Source: Cepaea nemoralis
Taxonomy: Eukaryota; Mollusca; Gastropoda; Stylommatophora; Helicidae
DNA: 64,000 nt
Assembly (NCBI GenBank): GCA_014155875.1
Contig: JACEFZ010002068.1
Location: 62,001 to 126,000 of the forward strand
Reading direction: 5' to 3'
This document shows positions 13,966 to 24,754 of this stretch, in pieces. Positions within the stretch are counted from its first letter, which is position 1, and each line of letters starts with the position of its first letter. The position numbers and the translations under genes are program-made. The notes below the pieces were generated by a model. That model was not told the DNA's origin and did not search any database. It saw only the letters and a list, made by a program, of their open reading frames with translations.

Positions 13966-14530
13966 TTAAAATAATGCACTGGAATGAGGAGGGAGCCAGC
14001 AACAACAAAAAACCAACAACAACATAGAATTAGAAAACATCCTGGACCAAGAAAAACTAAGCGTATGTTGCTTGCAAGAAACTCACCTCAACGAAAATAT
14101 AGCCTTCAAAATCACAGGCTGCCAGTGTTACCGATCTGACCGAAAGGACAGCCGAAAAGTGGGATACTGACCCTTGTAAAAATACATCACAGCTTCCCAA
14201 ATCGAAGTCTACATGGAAGGGGCTGAGTATCAGACACTTAAACTTAAGACAGGTAATACAGACCTACATCTGATCAATTACTACTGTCCATGTGACCGCC
14301 CACAGGCACTGGACACACTACCTTTAACAGACAAAATGATTGTGTGTGGCGATTTCAACAGTCACTCGCAGAGCTGGGGCTATGATCACATGGACCAGAG
14401 AGGAGAGAGACTGGAAGACTGACAGGATGAAAATAGATTCATCTTGATTAACAAGCCATCCGACCCGCATACTTTCTACTCACTACAACTACACCTGACC
14501 TGGCTTTTCATTCACCAGACCTGGAGTGGA
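13966..14530 (+). pseudogene. LINE F endonuclease domain, broken
   Basis: The endonuclease nicks target DNA to prime reverse transcription. Visible motifs are FKIMHWNEEGA (catalytic Asn motif), LSVCCLQETHL (catalytic Glu), LHLINYYCPCDRP and IVCGDFNSHSQSWGYD (Asp/Asn motif), followed by FILINKPSDPHTFYS. Stops near 14027 and 14168 and a stop at 14422 split it into pieces in two frames. The SDH-type terminal motif is probably around 14570 (TIGQSF), so it is degraded. The assignment is firm from motif order. Confidence 0.85.
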
Positions 14531-14984
14531 ACATTACACGAATTGTTCGAAAAAAACTTGGTGGCAGTGACCATCGGCCAGTCTTTCTAACTGTAGAAAA
14601 TGAGCTTGTAAGTGAAAGCAGCACCCTCTCGAGGTGGAACTACAAGAAAGCAGACTGGGCAATGTACAAGAATCGCACCAGCATACTGGCTAGAAACCTG
14701 AGAAAGACATAAATAGAGTAGTTGAAGAGATTGGGAAATGCATACTACAGGCAGCGCGAGACACAGTACCAAGAGGAGCCTGTAAACAATATAAACCCTA
14801 CTGGAGTAGTGAACTGGAACAGTTGCATAATGATGTGGAAGTGTGTAGAAAGTAAGCAGAGGCCACACCCAGCCAAGAGCACCACAATAAATACCAGCAC
14901 GCAAAAGCCAAATTTCAAAGGGCCAAGCTGCAGGCTAGGCGGAAAAGCTGGCAGGAGAAAACGGAGTCTCTGAACTTTGAAAGA

Positions 14985-16736
14985 GACACAATGAAATTGC
15001 GGAAGCTAATAAAGCAACTTAACGATGAGGGCACAGGGAGAAACTCAAAAATTGCACTACATAAAGATGGGAACATCTTAACAAGTAAGCAGCTGACCAT
15101 TTTGCGGACTTATTCGCGCAAGATATCAATATTAAAATTAGTCCAGAGAAACAACAAGAGATTCGAGACAAACGGCAACATACGGTACAGAAGGAAATAT
15201 GACATGAGGTTCTGGAGGCACCTATCACAATCAGCGAACTGGAGCTAGCCATATCATAACTGAAAATGAGAAAGTCACCAGGAGCTGATGATATCTCCAC
15301 TGAAATGATCAGGAACCTGGGAACAGAGGCCAAAGCAAAGCTGTTGCAGATCTTCAATAACAGTTGGACCTTAGGCAGTGTTCCACAAGCCTGGAGAGAA
15401 GCAATCGTGATACCCCTCCTAAAATCAGGGAAAGATTGCCTCTAGCTACATACCAATTAACCTCACCAGCTGTCTCTGCAAATCACTGGAGCGCATCATC
15501 AATCGCAGACTGCAGTGGTGCATTGAAAGTAAAAATATCATTGTGCCACAGCAGGCTGGCTTTAGGCAGTGCTACTCTACGGAAGATCAGACAACCTACC
15601 TCTCTCAAGAAATTGAGGATGAATTCCAAGAGAAGAAGCTGGTGCTTGCGGCATGGATAGATTTGAAGAAAGCCTTTGACAGAGTCTGGAAAGAAGGTCT
15701 GATGAAGAAACTGAGAAACTGCAAAATCAATGGAAGAATGTAGAAATGGGTGAAAGCATACTTGCACAACAGAAGAGCCCGAGTACAGATAGACGGACTC
15801 AAGAGCAAGAAAGTACTACTGCGACACGGTGTTCCCCAGGGTGGAGTCTTGTCCCCCACACCTTTTCTAATCTTCATCAATGATCTCGTTGCTAATCTAC
15901 AGCATGGAATTAAAGCAGCAATGTACGCCGATGACCTGGTTCTATGGAGCACAAATGAACATGCATCAGTGGCTACCAGATTACTACAAAGAGCTGTAGA
16001 TACATTTGTTGCATGGGCAAATAGATGGTGTGTCAGCATAAACACTGACAAGTGCAGCACCACCCTATTTACCCTCTCTCCAAAACAAAAGGCAGTGATG
16101 ATCCAGATAAATGGAACACCCCTAAGAGAAGATAAAGAACCAACATACCTTGGAGTAACATTTGATGGCAGGCTGACATGGAGAAAGCACATCAACAAAG
16201 CAGTAGCAAAAGCCAGAAGGAAAATAGCCATCCTGAGAAAGCTAAGTGGAACCACATGGGGAGCCAGTGGGAAAATACTTAGCAAAGTTTATCAACAGAG
16301 CATACGACCACACCTGGAATACGGGTCAACTGCATGGTGTTCGGCAGCAAAAACCACACTACAAGAGCTGGACAAAGTGCAAAATCAAGCACTTAGAGTC
16401 ACCACAGGAGGGATGAGATCAAACCCTATAGTGGAAATGGAGAAGATGGAGAGGACACAAGCACTGAGAGAGCGCGGAGACACGAAAACGCTAATACAAG
16501 CAGAACAGTTCCTCAGCTTGCCAGGCCATCCTATGAAGAACAGATTTGAAAACCTAGCTATGGGGCGGTTGAGAAGAAGTAGTTTTTTCCACCAGGCCAA
16601 ACGACTCTGCAGAGAAACCCCCGATCTGCCCACAGTTGGTATCCCCCTAATAACTATTCCAGAGCGAACTCCATGGAAAAATGAACATAGACTATCATTA
16701 CAAATCCAGACAAAATCCAGACAGAGGAATATCTGA
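14985..16736 (+). pseudogene. LINE F reverse transcriptase, broken
   Basis: The RT copies element RNA into DNA at the nicked target. After KIALHKDGNILTS come MRKSPGADDISTEMIRNLG, VPQAWREAIVIPLLKSGKD, QQAGFRQCYSTEDQTTYL, AAWIDLKKAFDRVW, HGVPQGGVLSPTPFLIFINDL and the catalytic AMYADDLVLWS near 15920-15950. Next come TYLGVTFDGRLTWRKHI and the thumb-like region LRPHLEYGSTAWCSAA (first residue read as I/R). The longest open frame is 15750-16736 (328 codons) and holds the active site intact. Upstream pieces lie in other frames, and the block 15420-15530 is scrambled by indels. Confidence 0.92.
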
Positions 16737-17520
16737 CAAGGAAGAACAGAACAGTGTGCAGCGCAGAACAGCCACTCAGAGCTTCCTTGATGAAGAATAC
16801 CCACAGGACCTCTGGATCCGAGTCCACACAGATGGGTTAGCACAAAATGCTGTTCGAAATGGAGGAGCGGGAGTGTACATAGAATACCCAAATAATACTA
16901 GGGACACAGCCAGAGTACCGACAGGAAATTACTGCCATAGCTACGATGCTGACATTGAGGCAATCAAGATAGCAACAGAGAAATTACTAAATACCAGCAA
17001 TGGTACACAACCTGTGGTGTTATTGACAGATGCAAAATCAGTACTCGAGGCGCTCCTGTCTGGGAAATTGCCAGTACTAAGGACACTACTTTCTGAACTT
17101 AGCAGTCAGCATAGGGTTACCATACAGTGGATACCATCCTACTGTAGAGTACCCGGAAACGACAGGGCTGATCAATTTTCTAAGGAAGGAGCCAAAGAAG
17201 AACAGCCTGAGGTGCCCGTTACATACCACCACAAGAAAAGAATGATCAAATCAGTCAGAAAGCCACCAAAATCTGCTCAAGATGACTACCACATTATGGA
17301 CAGACCAGAACAAGTCATTATTCTGTGCCTCAGAACAGGACACAATAGATTACACAACCATGTATACAAAATTCAAGATTGGTGAAACAGCTATGTGCAC
17401 ATGTGGATTGGCGTCGCAGACAGCAGAGCACATACTCCAAGACTGCCCAAATTATAACATATCTAGGCAAACCTGCTGGCCTAGAAAGACGACAGTGGAA
17501 GATAAACTCTACGGACCGCT
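16728..17520 (+). pseudogene. LINE F RNase H domain and CCHC-like end
   Basis: An open frame (16681-17385) continues the element in a different frame from the RT. RNase H signatures are present: LWIRVHTDGLAQNA (first Asp), DIEAIKIATEKLL (Glu), VVLLTDAKSVLEALLSG (second Asp) and WIPSYCRVPGNDRADQFSKEGA (last Asp). In the family the motif normally reads WIPSHCGVPGN; here the His is Tyr. After a frameshift near 17380 the end reads MCTCGLASQTAEHILQDC, a Cys/His cluster found at the C-terminus of RNase-H LINEs, then SRQTCWP. RNase H removes element RNA from the hybrid. Confidence 0.9.
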
Positions 17521-17610
17521 GTGTGAACTAAAAATAGACAGTTAAGTTTATACAAGAGACAACATTGTAGTTATAGGCATATTTCAAGCGTACGAAAGAG
17601 GAAGAAGAAG

Positions 17611-17705
17611 CTATCTGCAGATGTTAATAACAATTGTTAATCCATTCATTATATGTTTATTATGAGGTGCATCCACCCTCCTACGTATTGTGAGTACGAT
17701 GTCAC
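17611..17705. repeat. dispersed repeat X, right part of interrupted copy
   Basis: Begins with the duplicated CTATCTGCAG and continues ATGTTAATAACAATTGTT...TATGTTTATTATGAGGTGCATCCACCCTCCTA, matching 11505-11582. The match fades after 17700. Confidence 0.87.
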
Positions 17706-18610
17706 ACGGTGTACGTTTGGAGATAACAATGTCCAGAATAAAGGCTGTGTGCAATTCTAGGACGTTGAGTTCCTTCTACTACAATTGCTGCGTGTCTGTG
17801 TGTCTCGTGGAAAATGTCAACTACTTGCTCGACATGCCCTCGAAATAAAGCAGGAGTATGACACTGACGTCACAGACACAGACGCTTACATAACCAGTCC
17901 GAGATAGGACTCACTCGTAAGAGCGCACAAAACACGAATCAGGGTGAATAAACCCACAAAAACTACGGACCGCAACAATAACCACAGCTGATAGAAGCAG
18001 GCTGAACAAGGCCGAATTTGGAATTTTGGTTTTAAAGTCAGCAAGCAAGTCACAAGCAATGCTGAGTACTGTGTATCGCGGCTTCCTGTGAAACATATAT
18101 AAAGGATAAACAGTGTAGTGACATGCGTGCTGTGTACTGTGTATCGCGGTTTCCTGTGAAACATATATAAAGGATACAAACTGCATAGACGTTTTTGAGA
18201 TGTGGTGTCATTAAAACAGGATAAAAAGAACTTATAACGTTGGGAAGTGGTATTATTGGAGGATGCAAAGTAGCCAGACATAAAAGTGATTTTTTTTTTA
18301 AAAAACATGCGTAAAGACACAGATGATGAAAGCAAACTGTTCTGGGCTAGGTACAGCTCCAGACGTAGAGGCCTTTTACTAAAAATACAGTATGACGAAA
18401 TTCAATGGAAATTTAACAGACAAAAAAACAGAGGACAGCAAAGGAACAACTACATCAAAAAAACATGCTTGGACATTAGGGTTTAAACTTCATTTGGTCC
18501 AACATCGTCGAAAATAGAGGACTTTGGAGAGACATGAATAGAAGATTAAGTGACTAAGAAGTGAAAAGAAGGAATACAGTACAAGAGGAGACATATACAG
18601 GGTGGCATGT
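17706..18610. other. mostly unassigned sequence with small open frames
   Basis: Contains the 68-bp direct repeat listed separately. A plus-strand open frame at 18286-18486 (basic, QRNNYIKKTCLDIRV end) could be a relic of the Gypsy element that follows, but I see no diagnostic motif. Confidence 0.45.
18066..18175. repeat. two-copy direct repeat, 68-bp spacing
   Basis: GTACTGTGTATCGCGG followed by TTCCTGTGAAACATATATAAAGGATA occurs at 18066-18107 and again at 18134-18175 with one difference. Each copy contains a TATATAAAG string, which could resemble a TATA box by chance. Confidence 0.9.
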
Positions 18611-18614
18611 GCCT

Positions 18615-19525
18615 GTTAATTCAAATCCTTATCGAACTCCACTAAAATTAGAGAAATAGTAAAAGGGCCAAAGAGGAGATGATGAAGGACGGGTTAATAG
18701 TAAAATCTAGATCACCTCGTTCATCATTTATATGGATAATTTCGAAGGCTGGATCTCACATACGTTGCTGTGATTACAGGAAGTAAGTATGTTAGATAAC
18801 ATTACTAAGATTATCTATTGCTGTGTAGCGAATTGGTGAAATCAGATATAACATAACTCCAGCAGTCTCTTGATGTATGACATTTAATAGTAGTTGCTTC
18901 AGGTTTACAGATTCGTATAAATATTGTAGATTAATAACAGAGGTCCAGATATATCAACGAAACTGGATGGTGACTTAAACATGACCTCGCTCTAAGACTG
19001 CTGGCTCATAACTCTCTGCTGCTATCCCTTCACGTTACGCGTGAGCATCCCTAGTTATTTACATTTTCCCAGGGTGCTTCCGCGTGCACTGAAGTTTAGC
19101 CCCTTTTTCGCTTGCACGCCAACTTAGATTCCCTTAACAGAGACAGAGACTCTGTTATATATCTCCTACCCAGTACCAGTGAGTGAAGACATTATAGGAT
19201 TGCAGACTATAACGTACAGCTGCTATCTCGCTACCTTAGATGCTAGATCGGTATATTGGTGCATCACAGTGTGGTCAGATTCACACAAAAGAAGCATGCT
19301 TTTAGTACACATGTGGGTTTGTTCGAATTCTGCCGTTGTCCGGTACACTGCACGTTGCTAATAGATAAAGTACTGAGCGGTATGCCAAGGTTTTCCCATG
19401 TCTACGTGGATGATATACAAATATTTACTGCAGGATCATAGAAACAAGTTTAAATCAGATCACCAGCTAATTCGACAGACCGAGGAAAAACTCTGTTAAA
19501 CTGAAATTAAACAAACGTGAATTTT
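18615..19525 (+). pseudogene. eroded Ty3/Gypsy reverse transcriptase
   Basis: Scattered blocks in several frames match Gypsy RT. They are VPVNSNPYRTPLKL near 18606-18650, then EEMMKDGLIVKSRSPRSSFIW and RCCDYRK near 18675-18785. After about 500 bp of unrelated-looking sequence come AFSTHVGLFEFCR, LIDKVLSGMPRFSHVYVDDIQIF (19256-19435, carrying YVDD) and a KLNKREFCE-like block near 19500. The element sense is plus, opposite to the large Gypsy element at 51-62 kb. Stops and indels make it inert. LTRs were not found. Confidence 0.8.
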
Positions 19526-19561
19526 GTGAAAACGGAAACCAACCATTTGTTTTATATTACG

Positions 19562-19620
19562 ATATTACACGTATTTCCATATATTTATTATTTCGGTATT
19601 ACACGTATTTCCATATATTG
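19562..19620. repeat. two-copy 32-bp tandem repeat at LINE A junction
   Basis: ATTACACGTATTTCCATATATT occurs twice 32 bp apart just before the LINE A segment. ATTACACGTAT recurs at 20457-20467 behind its tail. This suggests an 11-bp target-site duplication, one side of which was itself duplicated. Confidence 0.7.
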
Positions 19621-20456
19621 AAAATATGGAAGGAATCAACATTGGGGGACGTTGCATCAATAACATTAGATATGCAGATGATACAGTCTTGATTGCAGAC
19701 AATGAACAGGACCTGCAAAATTTAGTAGATGCAGTTGTTACACACAGTGAACAACAAGGGTTAGAATTAAATTGTAAAAAGACACAGATTATGGTCGTCA
19801 CTAGGAAGAACGAAATACCACAGTGTAATATACAAGTAAATGGGAATATTCTTCAACAAGTGAATAGGTACAATTATCTCGGAACAGTAATAACATCTGA
19901 TGGGAGATGCCTTGAAGAGATTAGAACAAGAATCGCCATGGCAAAAGTAGCCTTTAGCAAGATGAAAAAAATACTGACCAATAAAAAGATGTCAATTGAA
20001 ACGAGAAAAAGAGTGTTGAGATGCTACATAGAACCTGTACTTTTATATGGATGTGAAGCTTGGACAATGAGCAGCCAGGCTGAAAAACATCTGATGGCTG
20101 TAGAAATGTGGTTTCTGAGGAAAATGCAAAGAATACCATGGACAGCCAGAAAGACCAATGAACAAGTCCTTCAAGAAACAAATGAAGATCGTAAACTGAT
20201 AAGAGACATTAGACGTAGACAGTCACAATTTTTTGGGCATGTTATGAGAAGAAATGATTTGGATAACTTGGTGACAACTAGTAAGATCGAGGGGAACAGA
20301 CCAAGGGGAAGACCTAGAAACAAGTATCTGGATGGCTTGGCCTTGTGGCATGGTCGAGACAGAAACACGGAACTGATCCACGACTCTGTTGATCGAGTGA
20401 GATGGCAGAACATGACCGCCCACGCTTACCGGCATGGCACATGATGGATGGATGGA
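19606..20456 (+). mobile_element. LINE A, 5'-truncated copy with intact 3' frame
   Basis: An open frame of 272 codons (19626-20444) begins inside the RT (MEGINIGGRCINNIRYADDTVLIA, catalytic YADD) and runs to the element's natural end. It passes ELNCKKTQIMVV, NYLGTVITSDGRCLEEIRTRI, LLYGCEAWTMSSQAEKH, MWFLRKMQRIPWTARKTN, RRRQSQFFGHVMRRNDLDNLVT and GNRPRGRPRNKYLDG, ending in HAYRHGT. The tail is GATGGATGGATGG. The same C-terminal sequence is present at 26.9-27.6 kb. The copy is dead by truncation but its remaining frame is undisturbed, so it is fairly young. Confidence 0.93.
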
Positions 20457-20465
20457 TTACACGTA

Positions 20466-20686
20466 TAAATACGCAAGATATCGCAGACATATGTGAATAG
20501 GCCAGACTGTTGTATGCCGATCTCGTTAAGAACATGCCTCGGACGAGTTCTAGTGTACTTAGTGATTTTAAGGCCAGCAGATGATGGTTTGAAAAAGTCA
20601 AGAGGCGCACTAGTATAGACAGTGTTACTAATCACGGGGAAGGTGCTAATTCGGACAAGTCTGGGGCCGAAAAATATATATAGTCA
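20466..20686 (+). pseudogene. pogo/Tigger-like transposase fragment (CENP-B-type HTH)
   Basis: In one plus frame the sequence reads ADICE, stop, ARLLYADLVKNMP, SDFKASR, stop, WFEKVKRRTSIDSVTNHGE and ANSDKSGAEKYI. This matches the second DNA-binding half (CENP-B/Tc5-type helix-turn-helix) of Tigger transposases, where KASRGWFEKFK...HSVxxHGEA is conserved. Two internal stops and no DDE catalytic domain show it is a short relic. It begins right after the tail of the LINE A copy. Assignment rests on motif memory, with good agreement across about 60 residues. Confidence 0.8.
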
Positions 20687-20772
20687 GAGGCTTATACTGC
20701 AATTATTACAATATATATATAGTCAGAGACTGATATTACAATATATGCAATCAGAGACTGATATTACAATAC
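20672..20772. repeat. about 30-bp tandem repeat, three copies
   Basis: Units TATATATATAGTCAGAGACT...GATATTACAA recur at about 30-bp spacing with small differences. They follow directly on the Tigger relic. Confidence 0.85.
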
Positions 20773-21209
20773 AGTCGATTTAGCGAGCCAGTACTAAGTT
20801 TAAGTTGTCATGATAACCGGAAGATAGTTAGTACGTGTATAGAGCTTACCTGAGTTCCATAACGTCTTGCCGAGAAAACTAGAACGTGCTCAGAGACCAG
20901 CGAACTCTGATGAAAGTTGATTTGTCCAGTGATTGAACAAACTTGAATGTGGAGACAGACAATAAACGGCGATTAAATGTTGTCCGTGGTTATTGCTTTA
21001 TTCTCAAGTGGCTTCAATTGGCGGCAGACACAGCGGGTGAGCTTGGGAAGTCACAGAGTTTTTAAACGCATGCATAGCCCATACATATGTTATTACTTGC
21101 AGTGTACTGGTCTGATGTTTGCATGTGGATTAGCTTTCCCTGATACCAGTGTCCCTCGCCATTGGGTGAAACCACTCCGACACCTGAGGTATCCCTGGTT
21201 GCAGTTGTC
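20773..21209. other. unassigned sequence
   Basis: No recognisable element. A plus open frame at 20977-21219 has no domain signature. Confidence 0.45.
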
Positions 21210-21304
21210 AGCAGGTTGAACTAGAGGATAGAGGATTGCCAGACACAATGTCAAGCATGTGTAGCAGCCATATTCTTATAAAGTCACCCGATAACAGACT
21301 AAAC

Positions 21305-22107
21305 CAGTGTTTCCCAACCTTTTTTGTGCTATGCCCCACCTTAGCCTTTCTAAAATTGTTATGCCACCCCCCCCCCCCCCCCCCACAACATATGCACCAT
21401 TTTTAATATTCACAAATTGAAATGTTCACTAAAGAAACTTGAATTTTTTTTTCTTTAGAAGGGCTCACAGTTCCCAGAGGGGCCAGAAGATCCCCCCCCC
21501 CCCTTTCCAGGTCCCGTGTCCCTTGTGTGTCGGGTGAATTTATTTTTTTTTATTGGTTTGGCGGTTACCCCAGACAAGCTGGTTCCCCCCCTTTTTTTTT
21601 TTGTGGACCCTTAGTCTCACTGTGAGCTATTGCCCTCAGTAGTCCACCAGGCCCACATCTAAGGTGAAGATATGTGGTGGGTGTTTATTTAATCATCCCG
21701 GCCCCCGACCAGACCAGGTGTACTACTGGGGGGAGAGCAGCAAATGCACCCGACCCTAGCCAAAGGACCGATAGGTTATAGGAAGAAATCACTAGGAAAT
21801 TATTGAGCAAACATAGTAAGCAAATTTTCAAAACATATAATGGAGAACTGAAATTCAAGTACAAAATAATTTTAATGAAAGATTTTTCTATATTATTTTA
21901 ATTATTAGTAATTATTTAAATTTAGTGAGATCCTTGCGCTTGATGCTTGCTGCAAAGAGATTTTATGTCAGGTTCCAATTTAGTTAACTTCAGTCTCAAG
22001 TCTCCCTGTTTTGTTATATCTAGTCGATTTCTTCCATTTTCGAATTGCCCCCCTTAACAACCGAATTGCCCCCCTCTGGGGCGTGGGCCCCACGTTGGGA
22101 AACACTG
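21305..22107. mobile_element. non-autonomous hAT-type transposon (MITE), 803 bp
   Basis: The ends are inverted repeats, CAGTGTTTCCCAAC at the left and GTTGGGAAACACTG at the right. An exact 8-bp direct duplication GACTAAAC flanks it (21297-21304 and 22108-22115). Both CA-GTG-type ends and 8-bp duplications are characteristic of hAT elements. The interior has C-runs (21367-21384, 21493-21504), a T-rich stretch and no transposase frame, so movement would need an enzyme supplied elsewhere. Confidence 0.93.
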
Positions 22108-22334
22108 GACTAAACCATTTATTGGAAGACAGTCAGACAAGCCTCCGGCAAGTTAGAGGGCATCCATATTCTTATAAATTCTTCCAAACAAAGGATTAAA
22201 CCAGAGAATGGGGGATAGTCAGGTAGTGTCAGGCATGTTTTAAAGTAACACGATTATTATAAAGGCACATTTCGACAGGTTAATCCAGAGAATGGAGGAC
22301 GGACAGGGACAGTCTATGGCAGGATATAGAGGAC

Positions 22335-23495
22335 CATATTTCTATAATGTCAAATAATTTACCACAAAATGGACAAATTGGATTTAGGAAAATTAAGGAT
22401 GCACAGATACACTCTTTGTTCTTAAACACCTGATAGAAAAATCAAACGAATTTAATGAAATACTCTGCCTGGCATGTGTCGACCAATAAACGGTATTTGA
22501 TAGAGTAGATAGAAACAAGCTATGTGAAATCCTTAAACGATATGGAGTGGGCACACATCTAATGAACATATGTAGAAGCTTACATAATTGCAATGTAACA
22601 CTGTAATAACACACTGAGGACAACCGGAACTCTTCACCATAAGATCCGGAGTACGGCAGGGTTGTGTCCTACCCCGCTCCCCCTACCTCCCCCAATCTAC
22701 CTGTCTCTTATTCATAACTTATATAGACAATATATTTAATGAAATAAGCAAAACATGGCCACAACACCACTTCACGAATAACAGAACACAGAAGAAAAAC
22801 CAACGGCAAATTACACTATCAGAGAAATCCTCATTGTGGACGAGCAAGTACTAAATGCAAAATCAGAAGCAGAACTACAAGTCTACATAAATCGTCTAAA
22901 TGAAGTGTGAAAGGAACATAACATGAACATTAACAGAGGTAATAAGTATAATATAATCAAATAGTAAATCAGAAGACGAGATGCAATCAGGAAAACCAAC
23001 TCATTGCACAAATGGAACCAATACTAAAGATCAAACACGTATCAGCAGATATTAAAAAAGCACTCTATAATATCGTTCTAGCAATTATATCTGCTATCAA
23101 TGCCAAGCCTGAACAATGACAGAAAAATAGAAAAGAAAAATTCCAACAACGGAAATGATATCCCTGAGAAGAGTACTCAATTTATCAAGAAGAGAAAAAA
23201 TCAGAAACGATCAAATCAGGAATAAATTAAAAGTATTAACAACACTAGTTTTCATTTGATAACAGCAAGTGAAATATAACTAGGCTGCTAACTGAGAGTA
23301 TACCACAGTAAGTAATGATGTACAGACCAAATGGAGATAGAAGAAGAGTCTAACCATGTAAACGGTGGACAGGGGAAGTGATAAGAGTCCATGAGAATCT
23401 CGATATATGATGTCCATAAACGGGCAGGCACTCTCCCGTTATTTATGCTTTACAGGAGCACCGCAAGGTACAAGAGGAACCAGATGAGATGTGAT
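22335..23495 (+). pseudogene. LINE B copy, heavily degraded
   Basis: Blocks match LINE B at 27.8-29.1 kb: NGQIGFRKIKDAQI near 22375, a DRVDRNKL-type block near 22500, VRQGCVLP near 22650, LFITYIDNIFNEISK near 22705, and RR-LNLSRREKIRN near 23175. The 3' end has the GGGCAGGCACTCTCCCGTT and CACCGCAAGGTACAAGAGGA words and a GATGAGATGTGATGATG tail. Many stops and indels are present. It lies inside the 80-bp minisatellite. Confidence 0.8.
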
Positions 23496-23740
23496 GATGG
23501 ACGACAGTCAGAGACAGTTTCAGACAGATTTTATAGCACCCATATTCTTATAAAGTCATCTGTCGACAGGCTAACTTATTGAATTGGCTCTAAGAGAAAG
23601 TGTCAGGCGAGTTAAGCAGCAACATATGCCTATGAAGTCAGCTATCAACAGACTAAACTACAGAATGGAAGACAGTCAGTCACGTGTCATGCTGGTTATA
23701 GAGCATCCGTATACTAATGAAACCAGCGTGGAATCCATGT

Positions 23741-23930
23741 TTGCAGTCATTGAAATCTGAAGAATGTGTGAGGCGGAGGTCCCATTTTAAGGGTCCTACC
23801 ACTTTGGACAGGTTTGCATTTGGGGAATTTGTATACAAGAAGCACCGCTTTTCGGTTTACCTAGACATGTTGGCAATACTTTGTTGTGTCTGTCTAATGT
23901 CAGTATTGTAATATTAGAAAACGGCAACTT
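23741..23930. other. unassigned sequence
   Basis: Short stretch between the minisatellite and an antisense LINE 3' end. No motif was recognised. Confidence 0.4.
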
Positions 23931-24335
23931 CTTATTATAATCCATGCCTTTTGGCATTGGTAATCGTGTCTGTACACGGCCTTCTGTTTCTTGTGCTGCT
24001 AATAATTTATTATACCGGTGTTCCCCCATGCCATGATGTCAAACCATACGAGAACTTCTCTCATGGTCTTCTCTGCTTCTTCCCCACTCCAGCTTCTTCT
24101 TTGTGACGACATTCGTGAACTTTCCCATCTCATGTTATACTAAGGGAAAGTGGGTTGTCTCCTTCTGATGAGAGTAACTAATTCTGTTTGTGAGTTAACT
24201 TCTTTCAGGATATCCTTATTTCTCGTTTTCTCTGTCAACGTTTCTCTCATCATTCTTCTATAAGATCACATCACTGCAGATTTAAGATAACTCTTCACTC
24301 GCCTGCAAACCGTCCATAATTCTCTTCCCTACATC
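23930..24335 (-). pseudogene. LINE 3' end (LINE A relative), antisense
   Basis: Minus-strand translation gives YRRMMRETLTEKTRNKDIL, KEVNSQTELVTLIRRRQPTF and, in another frame, MRWEKFTNVVT-KLE followed by a GRSREDHERS block and HHGMGEHRYNKLL. This is the RRMLRI...RRRQ...FFGHVMRR...GRPR order seen at the C-terminus of LINE A. Frameshifts separate the blocks. The upstream RT is absent. Confidence 0.75.
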
Positions 24336-24754
24336 AGGATTGATCCCATTTACCTCATATGATCTCATTTCTCGTCTTGATTGATAAAGGTAACTGGCTG
24401 GATGGCTATTCTATATTTACCGGATCTTCCGGTACAAAATGGCGACGACGCGACGCGTTTATTCTTCGGGAGACGCTGTTTTTAGTGTTTTCCTGTGGAT
24501 TACGTGGTGTTATTTCGTATTCGTTTATTGGAAGTGTTCAAAATAAACCACGGAAGGCAGGTTGTAGATGAAATTATGAGGGCAGCCGACAGATAGTTGT
24601 TGGTTATGGTCTCAAGTTTCGCGACGGTAGGCAGAAGATCACTTGCACGGGACAATGGCTGGCGTCTCTGACGGCAAACTACCTGCTTTACAAGTGCCTA
24701 GTTCATTATGATTCGCCTAAAGACAGATCATTGCAAGATAAGAACAGAGACATT

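Larger units (their letters stand above)
13422..17610 (+). mobile_element. LINE F: near full-length non-LTR element with RNase H
   Basis: A 4.2-kb element read on plus in the order 5' region, apurinic-type endonuclease, RT, RNase H, CCHC-like motif and short 3' region, ending in GAAGAAGAAG. RNase H behind RT places it with I/Jockey-related LINEs; the subclade is not settled. It sits in dispersed repeat X with a 12-bp duplication differing at one base, and the empty site is visible at 11345-11600. Several frameshifts and stops (for example after KDSRKVGY, after INGRM, between RT and RNase H) make this copy inactive. The 5' part contains a short inverted repeat GTTGGG...CCCAAC near 13457-13476. 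Confidence 0.88.
21210..23740. repeat. old roughly 80-bp minisatellite, split by insertions
   Basis: Diverged units share CAGTCAG, GTCAGGCA-GTT, CATATTCTTATAAAGTCA, CGACAG-CTAAACCAGAGAATGGA. They appear at 21235-21304, 22108-22330 and 23490-23740. An hAT MITE (21305-22107) and a LINE B copy (about 22335-23490) interrupt the array. Divergence between units suggests that it predates both. Confidence 0.75.

Noticed and set aside
18090..18175. TATATAAAG strings as paired promoters
   Set aside because: They are two copies of one local duplication and no gene follows.
20171..20635. Minus-strand open frames over LINE A and Tigger relic
   Set aside because: Shadows of the plus-strand LINE A C-terminus; no independent motif.
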